Source of the DNA: a virus
Reading direction: 5' to 3' (one strand)
Length of the DNA stretch: 64,000 nucleotides
Virus record (IMG/VR): IMGVR_UViG_3300007609_000014
Location: 1 to 64,000 of that record
Part shown: positions 10,001 through 18,134 of the stretch, piece after piece
How the letters are laid out: each line of letters begins with the position of its first letter
How positions within the stretch are numbered: the stretch's first letter is position 1
Translations under genes and position numbers: made by a program
Notes under the pieces: generated by a model
Told to the model about the DNA's origin: nothing
Seen by the model: the letters and a program-made list of their open reading frames with translations, nothing else
Databases searched by the model: none

Positions 10001-13000
10001 CTATAAAGGGCGACGATAAAGAATATCTGTATATTCTAGGAATATTGCTAAGTAATTGGTTATCCAAAACATATAGTTCTGTTCCAGTGGGGTTAAATTC
10101 AAAATAACTCGAATTCGAAATATCTGGGAGATCGTAGACTGTGTTATATGTTACATCGAGTAAATCTGGATAAGTATCATTTGCTGTGAATATATAGGTT
10201 GCGCCGGCGTCGGTACCGCCTTGATCGTCTCCGGTGGCACCAACTGCCACAGTATCACCACTTATTGCTACTCCTCCTCCAAAACTAGCGTCCGAACTGG
10301 CATCACTAGCGACGAGTTTTTGATCTTCAGACCACGTAGATCCCGTTCTAGTAAATACATAAGCAGCACCTGCATTGGCAATGCCGGGGTCTTCAAGAAA
10401 TGCGCCGACGATAGCACGGTCACCTGATACAGCAACTGATTGGCCAAAACGATCGCTTCCTTGTCCATCACTAGCAACGAGTTTTTGTTGTTGGGTCCAA
10501 GTGGCACCTCCATCGGATGTAGTAAATATATAAACTGAGCCAGGGCCAGTGAAGTTAACTCCACCGCTGCCGTCGTACGGTGAACCGACTATTACAGTAT
10601 TTCCATCTATTGCTAAATTGCCGCCGAAGTAATCGCCTGACTCTGCATCACTAGCGACAAGTTTTTGTTGTTCAGTCCACGTGGATCCCGATCTAGTAAA
10701 TACATAAGCAGCACCTGCATCAGTGCCGCCTTGATCGTCTCCGTATGCGCTAATAATAGCTATATCCCCATCTATTGCCACTGGCAGCCCAAAGAAATCG
10801 TTTATTTGACCATCACTGGCGACAAGTTTTTGTTGTTCAGTCCACGTAGATCCCGATCTAGTAAATACATAAGCAGCACCTGCATCTGAGGCAACTTGGT
10901 CGTCTCCGTATGCACCAACTACCACAGTATCACCACTTATTGAAACCGATTGGCCAAAATATTTGTCTGGAGATGCATCACTAGCGACGAGTTTTTGTTG
11001 TTGGGTCCAAGTAGCACCTCCATCGGATGTAGTAAATACATAAGCAGCACCTGCAGAGGTGCCACCCGCATCCTCACCGGGGGCTCCGAATATCACAGTA
11101 TCGCCACTTATTGCTACACTAAAACCACCGCGATCGTCTTGTTGACCATCACTGGCGACAAGTTTTTGTTGTTCAGTCCACGTGGATCCCGATTTAGTAA
11201 ATACATAGGCGGCACCTGCAGAGGTGGTCCCGTCGCCTCCACCTACTACCAAAATATCTCCATCTATTGCCACTGGCGTACCAACTCTATCGTTGGCGGC
11301 AACATCACTGGGTAGGAGTTTCTGTTGTTCTACCCAGGGTGTAAATCCGTATTCATATATTTTGCCTAGATTTGCACCTACAAAAAGTTTTGAACCAGTT
11401 GTGTTAAAGCAAATACTGTTTGCCGCTGTAGTCTGAGCTGTAACATTTAAAAGTTTATTGTTGTATGTTGCTGTGCTTAGATCAAATCCTGTGCTAAGAT
11501 CAATTTGATATATTCTATCATTATTCGCTAGTAAAAACATTTTTTCACCAGTTGAATTAAAAATAATTCCTAGATTATCTGATTCAGGTGCATCGTAACT
11601 AATACCACTGTAAATCGCTGTAGACAAATCGTAGGCTGTTGATAGGTTGTATTCATATACATCAGCTGAAGTTAATACAAACAGCTTAGTCCCGTCATTA
11701 TTAAAAACAGTATCTATGAATTGACTCGTAGGTAACGTGACAGGCCGTGTTGTAAGAGTTCCGTTTATTTCTTCTATCTTTCCTACTTCCGGAATTAAAT
11801 CATATTCATAAATATCCTCATCTTTTGATAAAACAAACAATTTAGTACCATCGCTATTCACTTCAAACTCTTGTATATCATAGTCGACTATTATTCCGCC
11901 ACCCGGTGCAGCGGTATTGATATTTGTTTCGAATGGTGTATCTAAATAAACTGGCGTAATAGAATTTTCCCTACTATTTAAAGTGTAAAGTTTTGAGCCT
12001 GAGCTTGTTACTGCAAACCCTCTAGGCGGGTATGTCGGAGAAGATAATATGCTATAATCATAATTTTCGAGTGATGAAAAATTCAGATAATATACCCGCA
12101 TACTGTTACTTGCGGTAGCAAGTATCTTAGTAAAATTCCGATCAAACGAAAAATTATCTACATCTATGCCAGGTGCATAGGTTATATCGTCCGAATTTGC
12201 AGTAACACTGAAAGGCGCAATTGTGCTTGCCTGAAACCAAGTATTTGTAAAGTCTTCAAGCACATAAATCTTAGATCCTGAGCGATTAAATTGAAAACTG
12301 TCAAAGTTTATATTCTCTCCGGTCATAGGATTGCCACTAACATTATTATAAACTGCTGTGCTTAAATTATTAGGAACCGATAAATCATATTCATAAAGCA
12401 AACGAGAAGGAGCGTCGCTCAGGAACCACAACTTATCACCAGTTTCTGAGAATCTAAATGCTGCGGGATCTGTGGACTGAGAACTTACGTCTAGGACTGC
12501 GGAGTGAATTTTAGCAGAGTTTATATCAAAGTTTGTTTCAAGAGGATATACTTGATAATTACCTTCCGATGAAACGATCAAGCTGTTGCCGGTTCCGCTA
12601 AGATTTACGCCAGAAATATCGGTTGTATTGTTAAAATTGACCTGTATTTCTTTGCTTGCGGATGCTGTTGATATATCGTAAGCAGTTCCTAGATCGTATT
12701 GGTATATTCTGTCGGTAGTATCTCCTGCAAAATATGCTTGAGTTCCTGCAGAATTCATTGTGAATGATCTAATATTGCTGTCGCTCGAACTTAAATCCGG
12801 CGACGATATTAAGTAGTCATTTAGTGTACTCAAGTCAAATCCGGTTCCTAAAGTAAACTGGTGAACTTTATCAGTTTCGTTGCCCGCTACATAGAGTTTA
12901 GTTCCGCTATCTAAAAACTCCATACCAATCGGGCTATTATCCTTGCCACCTACAAATAGAGCACCGTTCAAGGCATATTGAAAGATGCTGTCAGTACCTA

Positions 13001-16000
13001 ACCCAGAAATATACATTTTAGAAAAGTTGTTGTTAAACGCTAGTGAAGTAGGGGACGAATCTTCACTGTTCACGGAGGTACTTATAAAATCATATTGTGC
13101 AGATGATAAATCAAATATGCTAGGCACAGTAAATTGGTGCACACTATTCGAAAGATTATCTAAAACATAAAGTCTGTCCCCTGCGGAATTTATAACAAAA
13201 TCAATTGGATTTAAAGTAACTCCTAAGTTATCCAAATCAACCGACTGAGAGGGGCTCGGTATTGCTGTTGCTGTGTCGAATGCAGTATCTAGAAGGTAAT
13301 AATCAATGGCATTACGGGTAGTATCGCCTAAATACATTTTGGTTCCGTCTGATGTTAACTGAATCGAATCTGGTTTTACTATCAATAAATTACTATTTCG
13401 ACCTATAAAAAACACATCACTGTTAACTTTTGAAGGAAAAATATCATAAGGATCATCTAAATCATACTGTAACAAAACATTGTGTTGGTTTCCTAGTGCG
13501 AACATTCTAGTACCATTATCGCTAAAATCAACACTTACTGGACTACTATCTAGCCCAATACCAAAATTAGAGCTTTCAGTAGCAGTATTGATTTCATGAG
13601 CAGTGCCTAAATTGTATTCTATAACTTCGCCGCTGAAGGAATCGCCGCTAGCGCCATCCGTACAAGTTACAAACATAATTGTACCAGTATCGTTAAATGT
13701 AAGGTCACTAGTAAAACTTGAGTTTATTGATCGTGACTTGTTTGAATAGGTCGTTGTAGATAAATCAAACCCAGATGAAAGATTATATTGATAAACTGTA
13801 TCAGCTGTGGATGAAAGAACCATAGCCCTTGTACCAGAATTTGTAAGCTTGATCCCTACAGGCGACGACATTTCGTTACCTACATAGAAACCGCCTCGAA
13901 GGTCATAAGTTTCAATGGTTCCATTACTGCGTCCTAATATTAAAGTTGTGTTGTCGTCGCTTACATCGATGGTTTCTCCTCCTGTTTTAGAGATTCGAAC
14001 ACCGTCATACGAAGCCGATGTTATATTAGAGTTCGACAAACTGAATTGATAGACTCCGTATGTAAAACTGCTCTGATCGCTGTAAATATATAAATAATCT
14101 GTGTTAGGAGTTACATAGATATCTCTTATTTCAACACTGCTATTACCAGGTATTGACGGAGTATAACTTTCTTCATAATTGTTTTGGTCTAATTGATCGA
14201 TTAGATATGGTGTAGATAGAGAATATTGATGTATTTGATCTTCTCTTGAAACATACAATTTCGAACCATTGTCGCCAAACTCAAAACCAACTGAATCGTT
14301 TCCAATATCAAACGGAAATTGCACTCTGTCAACTAACCCTGCTGGAATTGCAGAATCATTTATGACAGTTGCGTCATTAGCAGCATTACTGACCCAAGAA
14401 AACCCGTTATCGTTGTCGTGCCAAGTAAAACCGTAAGATTTCGATAGCCTCATATTTTCTGCGTAAAGAGCTGTGTAAGTAACAAAATTACCTGTCAATG
14501 TGTTAAGATCAAAAGGAGTAGATAATTTGTATGAAAATACTTGTCCGGTTTCTGAATCAATTGCGTATAGCTCAGTTCCTGAAGGATTAAAGTCAAATCC
14601 AAAAAAATCACCTGCATTTGAAGGACCAATTAGTCCATTATCGCGCAGTGTTATAACAGGTAAATATTCTGCTCCAGCTACATTAAATGAACTAACTCCA
14701 TCATATTCTGCTGGTCCTTGGCTTGAATTAAAGGTAAAAAATCTGTCACCATTAGGGTGCCAATGAAACCCCCAAACCCGGTTAGTAATACGGCTTTTGA
14801 TACTGCTGTTGTTTAAACTTGCAGTTGTGAGGTTATAAGGAGTACTAAGATTATAAGTTATAAAGTCGTTCTCTCTTACAATGGTAAGTTTTGAACCATT
14901 AGGACTTATATCTATGGCTGAAATGTCTATAGAAGTCGGACTAAATTGTGATTGGACGGCTCCGGCAGTTGTAGCATCGTAGGCTGTGCTAAGATTATAT
15001 TGAACAATTCTATTTAAATTATTATCACTTATAAATAATTTTGTTCCTGAATCCCCAAAACACATGCCGCCCGGATCTTGATATCCATGATAAAATGCAT
15101 TTCCTGTATAAGATATGGTAGTTGCATCGTATGCAGTGCTAACACTGTATTCGTAAATACGCAACAATCGTTCTTCCAAAGCATATAATTTTGTTCCGTT
15201 ATTATTCCACACAGCAGATCTAAAGTCAAAAAACAGTGTGCTGTTCCATTGTAGGTCTCCCTCACCGTCATACGTTCCGGTTGACAGATCGTATGCAGCT
15301 CCCAAAGAAAATTGTTTTATTTTCATTCCCTGTAACACATATATCTTAGTACCGTTGTTGTTGAAAGTTATGTCACTTTTGTAATAAGTGCCTGACAAGT
15401 TGGTTAATCCATCGGGTAAAGTTTTAGTCTTCAGTGTGTTTATGTCAAACCCAGAACTTAACGACATTTCAAGGACTCTGCTATCCGCGCTGGCATTATT
15501 TAAGGTAAAAAGTTTTGTTCCATTTGTGTTAAACTGGAAACCAGTAGTAGTGAAGGTAGGCAGAGACACTTCTTTAGAATGATTGGTACTATTTACACCG
15601 GTTATATCATATGCGGGCGACAAATTATGTTCTCTTATTTCGTCGCGACCGCTAGAATTAATAACAGTAAACAGCTTAGTGCCATCTGAATTGAATGCAA
15701 AATCTGTTGTGGATGGATCTAAGCTTCCAGATTGAGATATTTTTGTAGGATTGGAATCAAACGCTACCTGCCTATATGGTGTATCTGTGCTAAAAGTATA
15801 TATACGCATTGCAACGCCATTGGCTAAAAGATTAAATTTGTTTCCGTTATCTCGCCATCTAATCGCTCTTGTTTGCAAATAATCGAGATTTTGATACTCT
15901 GTGCCAGCGGAGCTGGCACTACCTGATGCAACCCTGTTATCTGGTTTCAGGTGGTTCAAAGACGCAGTAGATATATCAAATGCAGTTCCTAAATCAAAAT

Positions 16001-18134
16001 CTAAGATTTGCTCAAATCTGTCATCAAGTACATACAGTTTTGTTCCGTTTTGATTAAACAATAAATCATGCGGTATCAGTGCTCCAGGAGCACTGAGTAC
16101 TAAACTATTGTGCGCCGATTCTACATCCAAAGATTTGTTATCGTAAGTAGCAGTTGAGATGTCGTATGGAGTGCTTAAACTATATTGATATATAGTAGAA
16201 TCGTCAGGGTCTTCATTTACTACGTAAAGTTTGTTGCCATTATTGCCAAAAACAACTGCGCTTATTTTAGTATCAAGAGTGCTAGGCATTTGCGAAGCTA
16301 CGGAAAATGTTCTTGACGAGTCCAACTCTGCGTCAGCAAGCCCTACAACTGGTACTTTTTCAAATGTAGCGGTGCTAATATTAAATGCAGTGCTTAAAGT
16401 GTATTGATAAATCCTGTTATTTGCAACCATGAACATTTTGGTTCCGTCGGGTTTAAAATCAAAACCTTGTGCTATTGCTTGATTCGAAAAATCAAAAGAT
16501 ATGCCATCGTACGACAATGTCGAAGGATCATTCGCAGATGCAAGGCTATACTGATAAAGTTGTCCAGAACCAGAATCTAGGGCATAGAGTTTTGTTCCGT
16601 TATTTTCTATTCTAACAGCACCGGTATTAGATATTTCATCAAATATAAATGTGCTGGATACTGCTGTGGTTATATCATAAGGTGTTGTTAATGTAAATTG
16701 ATGGACAGCTCTATTAGTAAGAACATAAAATTTTGTACCGTTATCACTTATTGCAATAGATTCTGCAGAATCTAACAAATTATCAAATGTAAATGTCTTT
16801 TCATAAGTGGCTGTTGTTAAATCATACGCTGTGCCTAATCCGTATTGGTCCACTCTGTTAGCATAATCTAGGACATACAGTTTGGTTCCGTTTGAACTAA
16901 ACTTTTTATTTTTCGGATTAGGAGATTGACTGGATATATTTAAGCTTACACTGTCGTAAGATGCTTCAGATACACTGTTTGGCAATATTTCTGTATAAAC
17001 TGCTGTTGATATATCGTAAGCTGGATTCAAAGTATATGAGTAAATTTTAGCAGTCTGGCTGCCTAACAGATACATTTCAGTTCCGTTAGCATTGAAGTTG
17101 ACAGAGCGAACTGTTGCATCTTGGTTACTAAAGTCAAAACTCTTGCTGTCATATGTAGCAGAGTCTGGAGCAAAATTTGTAGCTAATGAAAATTGGTGTA
17201 TTGTAGTTGTTGCAAGATCTATAGTGTACATTTTAGATCCACTATCATTAAAAAACAGATTTTCAGGACTTCCTTGCAGGTATGTTTCTTTTGTGCCTAT
17301 GCTGAGAATATCGTACGGAGTATTCAGATCAAACTGATAAATTATTCCGGCTGTTCCGCCAAGCATGTATATTGATGTTCCGTCGTATGATAGAGTGATA
17401 TGCTCAATATTAGTGTCTGCACAACTAAACTGTGAGAGTAACAACTCAACTGTGTCTGTTACAGTTCTTAAATCATACGAAGTACCAAGTGACAATTGCG
17501 AAATTTTTTCATTAGTTGCAACAAAAACTTTTGTTCCGTCTGGAGAAAATTCAGCAGATTTTGTATTACTAAAACTTAGGGTGTTATTTGTAGAAGTTCC
17601 AGGAAAAGTATCACTTGTAGCAGCAAAATTAAAGCCGGCTTCTGCATCATATTTTGCAATTCGTAGTGTATAAGAATTAATCTCTTCTTGAAGCAGAACA
17701 TTGCTGTCATTGTTGTGTTGTCTGTATACTGACTTTATAGGCTTATCACTGTTTATAGCTACAAACTCAAAAGAAGCTGTTGTTAAATCATATGCTGTGG
17801 TTAAATTATATTTTTTTAGCTCTTGGTTTACTCCAACGTATAAAATTGATCCATTATCTATAAAATCAAAGCCTCCTACTTCAGCATTAAGATCTCCTGA
17901 AACCGAAAGGGTTATATTGTCCTGGACAATGGAAGATATATCATATGCTGTGGTTACTGAGAATTGATGGATATTCTTATCTTCTTGTGAAAGTACGAAT
18001 AATTTTGTTCCATCATTATTAAACCTGAAGGATATTGGGCTGTTTACAAAACTGCCTACATCTGCTGACTTATTTGCTGTAATAATCTCTGGTGTAAGAT
18101 CCGTGTCATAACATAAAATATTTGAAATTGTCAT
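4089..18134 (-). CDS. Giant beta-propeller repeat protein, 4681 aa, probable tail adhesin
   Basis: From residue 1 to about 4160 the protein is a chain of roughly 50-residue blades with the pattern F-x2-[DN]-G-T-K-L-[FY]-V-L ... I-x-Q-[FY]-x-L-x-T-[AP]-Y-D-[IL]-x-T-A. By pitch there should be about 60-70 of them; they resemble YVTN/lactonase-type propeller blades. Two different seven-bladed FG-GAP-type units interrupt the series at residues 2266-2651 and 3035-3365. The last 520 residues are not blade-like and begin near FAIRPMTPAEINNLAYDVLE; they may be the attachment or capping domain. There is no signal peptide or membrane segment. The ATG overlaps the upstream TAA by one base (TAATG), with GGGG as a modest Shine-Dalgarno. 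Host-surface binding is inferred from position and architecture; no enzyme active site was recognised. Confidence 0.8.
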   Translation of the reverse strand: MTISNILCYDTDLTPEIITANKSADVGSFVNSPISFRFNNDGTKLFVLSQEDKNIHQFSVTTAYDISSIVQDNITLSVSGDLNAEVGGFDFIDNGSILYVGVNQELKKYNLTTAYDLTTASFEFVAINSDKPIKSVYRQHNNDSNVLLQEEINSYTLRIAKYDAEAGFNFAATSDTFPGTSTNNTLSFSNTKSAEFSPDGTKVFVATNEKISQLSLGTSYDLRTVTDTVELLLSQFSCADTNIEHITLSYDGTSIYMLGGTAGIIYQFDLNTPYDILSIGTKETYLQGSPENLFFNDSGSKMYTIDLATTTIHQFSLATNFAPDSATYDSKSFDFSNQDATVRSVNFNANGTEMYLLGSQTAKIYSYTLNPAYDISTAVYTEILPNSVSEASYDSVSLNISSQSPNPKNKKFSSNGTKLYVLDYANRVDQYGLGTAYDLTTATYEKTFTFDNLLDSAESIAISDNGTKFYVLTNRAVHQFTLTTPYDITTAVSSTFIFDEISNTGAVRIENNGTKLYALDSGSGQLYQYSLASANDPSTLSYDGISFDFSNQAIAQGFDFKPDGTKMFMVANNRIYQYTLSTAFNISTATFEKVPVVGLADAELDSSRTFSVASQMPSTLDTKISAVVFGNNGNKLYVVNEDPDDSTIYQYSLSTPYDISTATYDNKSLDVESAHNSLVLSAPGALIPHDLLFNQNGTKLYVLDDRFEQILDFDLGTAFDISTASLNHLKPDNRVASGSASSAGTEYQNLDYLQTRAIRWRDNGNKFNLLANGVAMRIYTFSTDTPYRQVAFDSNPTKISQSGSLDPSTTDFAFNSDGTKLFTVINSSGRDEIREHNLSPAYDITGVNSTNHSKEVSLPTFTTTGFQFNTNGTKLFTLNNASADSRVLEMSLSSGFDINTLKTKTLPDGLTNLSGTYYKSDITFNNNGTKIYVLQGMKIKQFSLGAAYDLSTGTYDGEGDLQWNSTLFFDFRSAVWNNNGTKLYALEERLLRIYEYSVSTAYDATTISYTGNAFYHGYQDPGGMCFGDSGTKLFISDNNLNRIVQYNLSTAYDATTAGAVQSQFSPTSIDISAIDISPNGSKLTIVRENDFITYNLSTPYNLTTASLNNSSIKSRITNRVWGFHWHPNGDRFFTFNSSQGPAEYDGVSSFNVAGAEYLPVITLRDNGLIGPSNAGDFFGFDFNPSGTELYAIDSETGQVFSYKLSTPFDLNTLTGNFVTYTALYAENMRLSKSYGFTWHDNDNGFSWVSNAANDATVINDSAIPAGLVDRVQFPFDIGNDSVGFEFGDNGSKLYVSREDQIHQYSLSTPYLIDQLDQNNYEESYTPSIPGNSSVEIRDIYVTPNTDYLYIYSDQSSFTYGVYQFSLSNSNITSASYDGVRISKTGGETIDVSDDNTTLILGRSNGTIETYDLRGGFYVGNEMSSPVGIKLTNSGTRAMVLSSTADTVYQYNLSSGFDLSTTTYSNKSRSINSSFTSDLTFNDTGTIMFVTCTDGASGDSFSGEVIEYNLGTAHEINTATESSNFGIGLDSSPVSVDFSDNGTRMFALGNQHNVLLQYDLDDPYDIFPSKVNSDVFFIGRNSNLLIVKPDSIQLTSDGTKMYLGDTTRNAIDYYLLDTAFDTATAIPSPSQSVDLDNLGVTLNPIDFVINSAGDRLYVLDNLSNSVHQFTVPSIFDLSSAQYDFISTSVNSEDSSPTSLAFNNNFSKMYISGLGTDSIFQYALNGALFVGGKDNSPIGMEFLDSGTKLYVAGNETDKVHQFTLGTGFDLSTLNDYLISSPDLSSSDSNIRSFTMNSAGTQAYFAGDTTDRIYQYDLGTAYDISTASASKEIQVNFNNTTDISGVNLSGTGNSLIVSSEGNYQVYPLETNFDINSAKIHSAVLDVSSQSTDPAAFRFSETGDKLWFLSDAPSRLLYEYDLSVPNNLSTAVYNNVSGNPMTGENINFDSFQFNRSGSKIYVLEDFTNTWFQASTIAPFSVTANSDDITYAPGIDVDNFSFDRNFTKILATASNSMRVYYLNFSSLENYDYSILSSPTYPPRGFAVTSSGSKLYTLNSRENSITPVYLDTPFETNINTAAPGGGIIVDYDIQEFEVNSDGTKLFVLSKDEDIYEYDLIPEVGKIEEINGTLTTRPVTLPTSQFIDTVFNNDGTKLFVLTSADVYEYNLSTAYDLSTAIYSGISYDAPESDNLGIIFNSTGEKMFLLANNDRIYQIDLSTGFDLSTATYNNKLLNVTAQTTAANSICFNTTGSKLFVGANLGKIYEYGFTPWVEQQKLLPSDVAANDRVGTPVAIDGDILVVGGGDGTTSAGAAYVFTKSGSTWTEQQKLVASDGQQDDRGGFSVAISGDTVIFGAPGEDAGGTSAGAAYVFTTSDGGATWTQQQKLVASDASPDKYFGQSVSISGDTVVVGAYGDDQVASDAGAAYVFTRSGSTWTEQQKLVASDGQINDFFGLPVAIDGDIAIISAYGDDQGGTDAGAAYVFTRSGSTWTEQQKLVASDAESGDYFGGNLAIDGNTVIVGSPYDGSGGVNFTGPGSVYIFTTSDGGATWTQQQKLVASDGQGSDRFGQSVAVSGDRAIVGAFLEDPGIANAGAAYVFTRTGSTWSEDQKLVASDASSDASFGGGVAISGDTVAVGATGDDQGGTDAGATYIFTANDTYPDLLDVTYNTVYDLPDISNSSYFEFNPTGTELYVLDNQLLSNIPRIYRYSLSSPFIVSSAQLQGRSYVPVEPDPTDGNYRVKSLLFKDPGDTVNVITLKEILPAEIESTRNFSSIYYDGSVSPDLKGQAELPNCLRFSNDGTKMFASSFQHPTGIYQYSLTTPYDITTASYDFVVWDGKIGTTIYGGSGIDAFEFNGDGTKIYMYNNDVLFQFSLSTPYDLSNPSYDGLSYNFSLKDSDPKHAKFARFGTRLFIVGGNTDTVYQFATSNYSLGSVNDNNYFADFSNFTNLRSIALNPDASRLFVLGSDRHGVRASAIYYFDLSTPGDIRTTGNFLEYGFDEDVAVDVNFNNDGTKMYLLGKNTHTTYQYTLPAPYSLIVKQSIYGLDFDPNANTFGQALAADGNTLVVGAPEEFAISIQSGAVYIFQNINSTWTYTDKFIGTSRETFTGTSVAISGDTIVAGEPGWDNSGNQDAYKGAVQIQTSSDGGASWNFQTRLIPSDLTDPDSNGFGSGVALSGDTLVVSTNTGRFYVFTRSGTTWTERQIIEAGGGSDIAIDNNIIVSDSGNVYTTSDNGITWTLQQQLQPPTGTTAHPAISGNTIVVGSSVATVFVTDDGGESWTPQAELPEADGAPLSGIDSIAISGDTVVIGYDDIINVFTRSGSTWTEQVRPQRNAGEGTIIRTYANTVTITGNFVIGGHDIYDIIETYDISSQIYPSYDEAVFNVWSDISTDKVLFNSTGSEMIAINDVNDTIDQYTLSTPADITTALTASKQFSLSFTPKFMSWNSDGTKLIVGSYITNDRLYELTLTTAYDISTASETGVIFNITPGTLPVAVLFNNTGTKMFILDGSSDTIYQYELSNGYDISSAIYSGINVDLGALGITTNPADIQFNASGTELYYFDSTSELIHRFALNPAYDITTMVEVGIPYGRTENTNIPRGLTFFNNDFYVADGNEVYQYKSPDWSLDFTDPVYLFTGDNSAFTLTLKPDGTKLYVADTKTTGKDIYAYDLVTPFDIDTARYTGETYKISSNTSTSGLFDMEFSADGTKLFVLEGIEFGSAFIYTLTLSSAYDISSTTDMNTSTIFTTTSPVAWASFKFNNDGTKLYIGNYNFFTGEFEARVSQYNLPSPYDVQNRGDSDASITLPDLDPLILKPNSIDFNESGTMLYVHFNRGIAGIPLNQPFEIETANLYKINMYTESDNKTIYDIVVNSNQSKLFYLRSLTASSNTICQTDLQDTSSKIAYNNSTVELYNGFATSFGFRLDSTGKHVNIIDENSISIVQLELGTAFDISTAIATDKTFDVSSQETAPTSLEFDPSGSLMFVVGTASNQVHQYALSSANDVSTATFVASFDLSLVTTNPAPFDIQFNDTGSLMFILNNDTLDQQVYAYTLSVPYQIQTAVLSKILNYSDLRVDQFGTPLGINATSMLMNAVGNRLYLADSTDLKFYQYVLSIPFDLSSAEYNNEVIDIPSEVTQTTRNKFFDIDFSRKIIYFSEGRDIYQYNLVEGAFAIRPMTPAEINNLAYDVLEHLATQNQQTGNLEVTDDAGVTNTLLDTFEDTDFDPVTEQAVIESSTPFYFVDQEEYTALPSTPPDLLEYSVNGSEVSLQPSSTGRSLFEDIADIAIELMLGAGTSSPGPNTYKLVEFNESPGPGTWETVADIGDTFRIGSDPTEDISNVDFNSDGTDFVGTVQVGNFVDVDDPNSGSGTKHTMWIDQNILVSVQEITNFQDTPIGVTVRTYDINLITNTLTLIDTAVVDSQSVPVGSTGASYEVNDSLYFENTEVEFVVSVAVRAYGLNERHGYIKFNIDSSGNITNNSAPTYFPDFNSPYQSMKTASARGVQEFANGSKEHVWKGELYDFADTSSIYLVFNEGDTGNPSFSTSDPFFQTQEFNSRTNWTWDLNNITSYTAQQITNTLDQTQNNYKLLRKVAQEDKGTYPQPVKLENDTITLYASADINAIAQYIRQRIHETKKGTYDITTDGNPPDVINTWENMGSITDTRNSSTGSLTLLSTTVDVETLTLWRRTD
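8040..9030 (-). other. Second seven-bladed FG-GAP-like propeller within the 4681-aa protein
   Basis: Residues about 3035-3365. Seven diverged copies of the blade G-x-x-[AV]-A-[IL]-[SA]-G-[DN]-T-[IL]-V-V-G ... V-[YF] can be counted, starting at NTFGQALAADGNTLVVGAPE and ending at TVTITGNFVIGGHD. Three inter-blade turns carry Asp-box-like motifs: SSDGGASW, TSDNGITW and TDDGGESW. It is more degenerate than the first unit. Confidence 0.6.
10180..11338 (-). repeat. First seven-bladed FG-GAP propeller; DNA-level tandem repeats of about 160-180 bp
   Basis: Residues about 2266-2651. Exactly seven blades follow the pattern QQKLVASDG..D.FG..VAISGD, then VVGA.GDD..GTDAGAAYVF. The copies are also alike in DNA: a segment containing TTTTTGTTGTTCAGTCCACG on the plus strand recurs near 10663, 10823 and 11163. 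Two blades carry an Asp-box turn (TSDGGATW) of the type found in sialidases. FG-GAP blades form integrin-alpha-type propellers, usually of seven blades. The integrin DxDxDG calcium loop is not seen. Confidence 0.75.

Noticed and set aside
10290-11330. Regularly spaced repeats that could suggest a CRISPR array
   Set aside because: The repeats and the sequence between them are all in one open frame and encode FG-GAP blades; the 'spacers' are conserved protein sequence.
10180-11338. Calcium-binding integrin-type loops in the FG-GAP blades
   Set aside because: The blades have acidic turns (GAYGDDQ), but I could not find the DxDxDG loop expected for integrin-like calcium sites.
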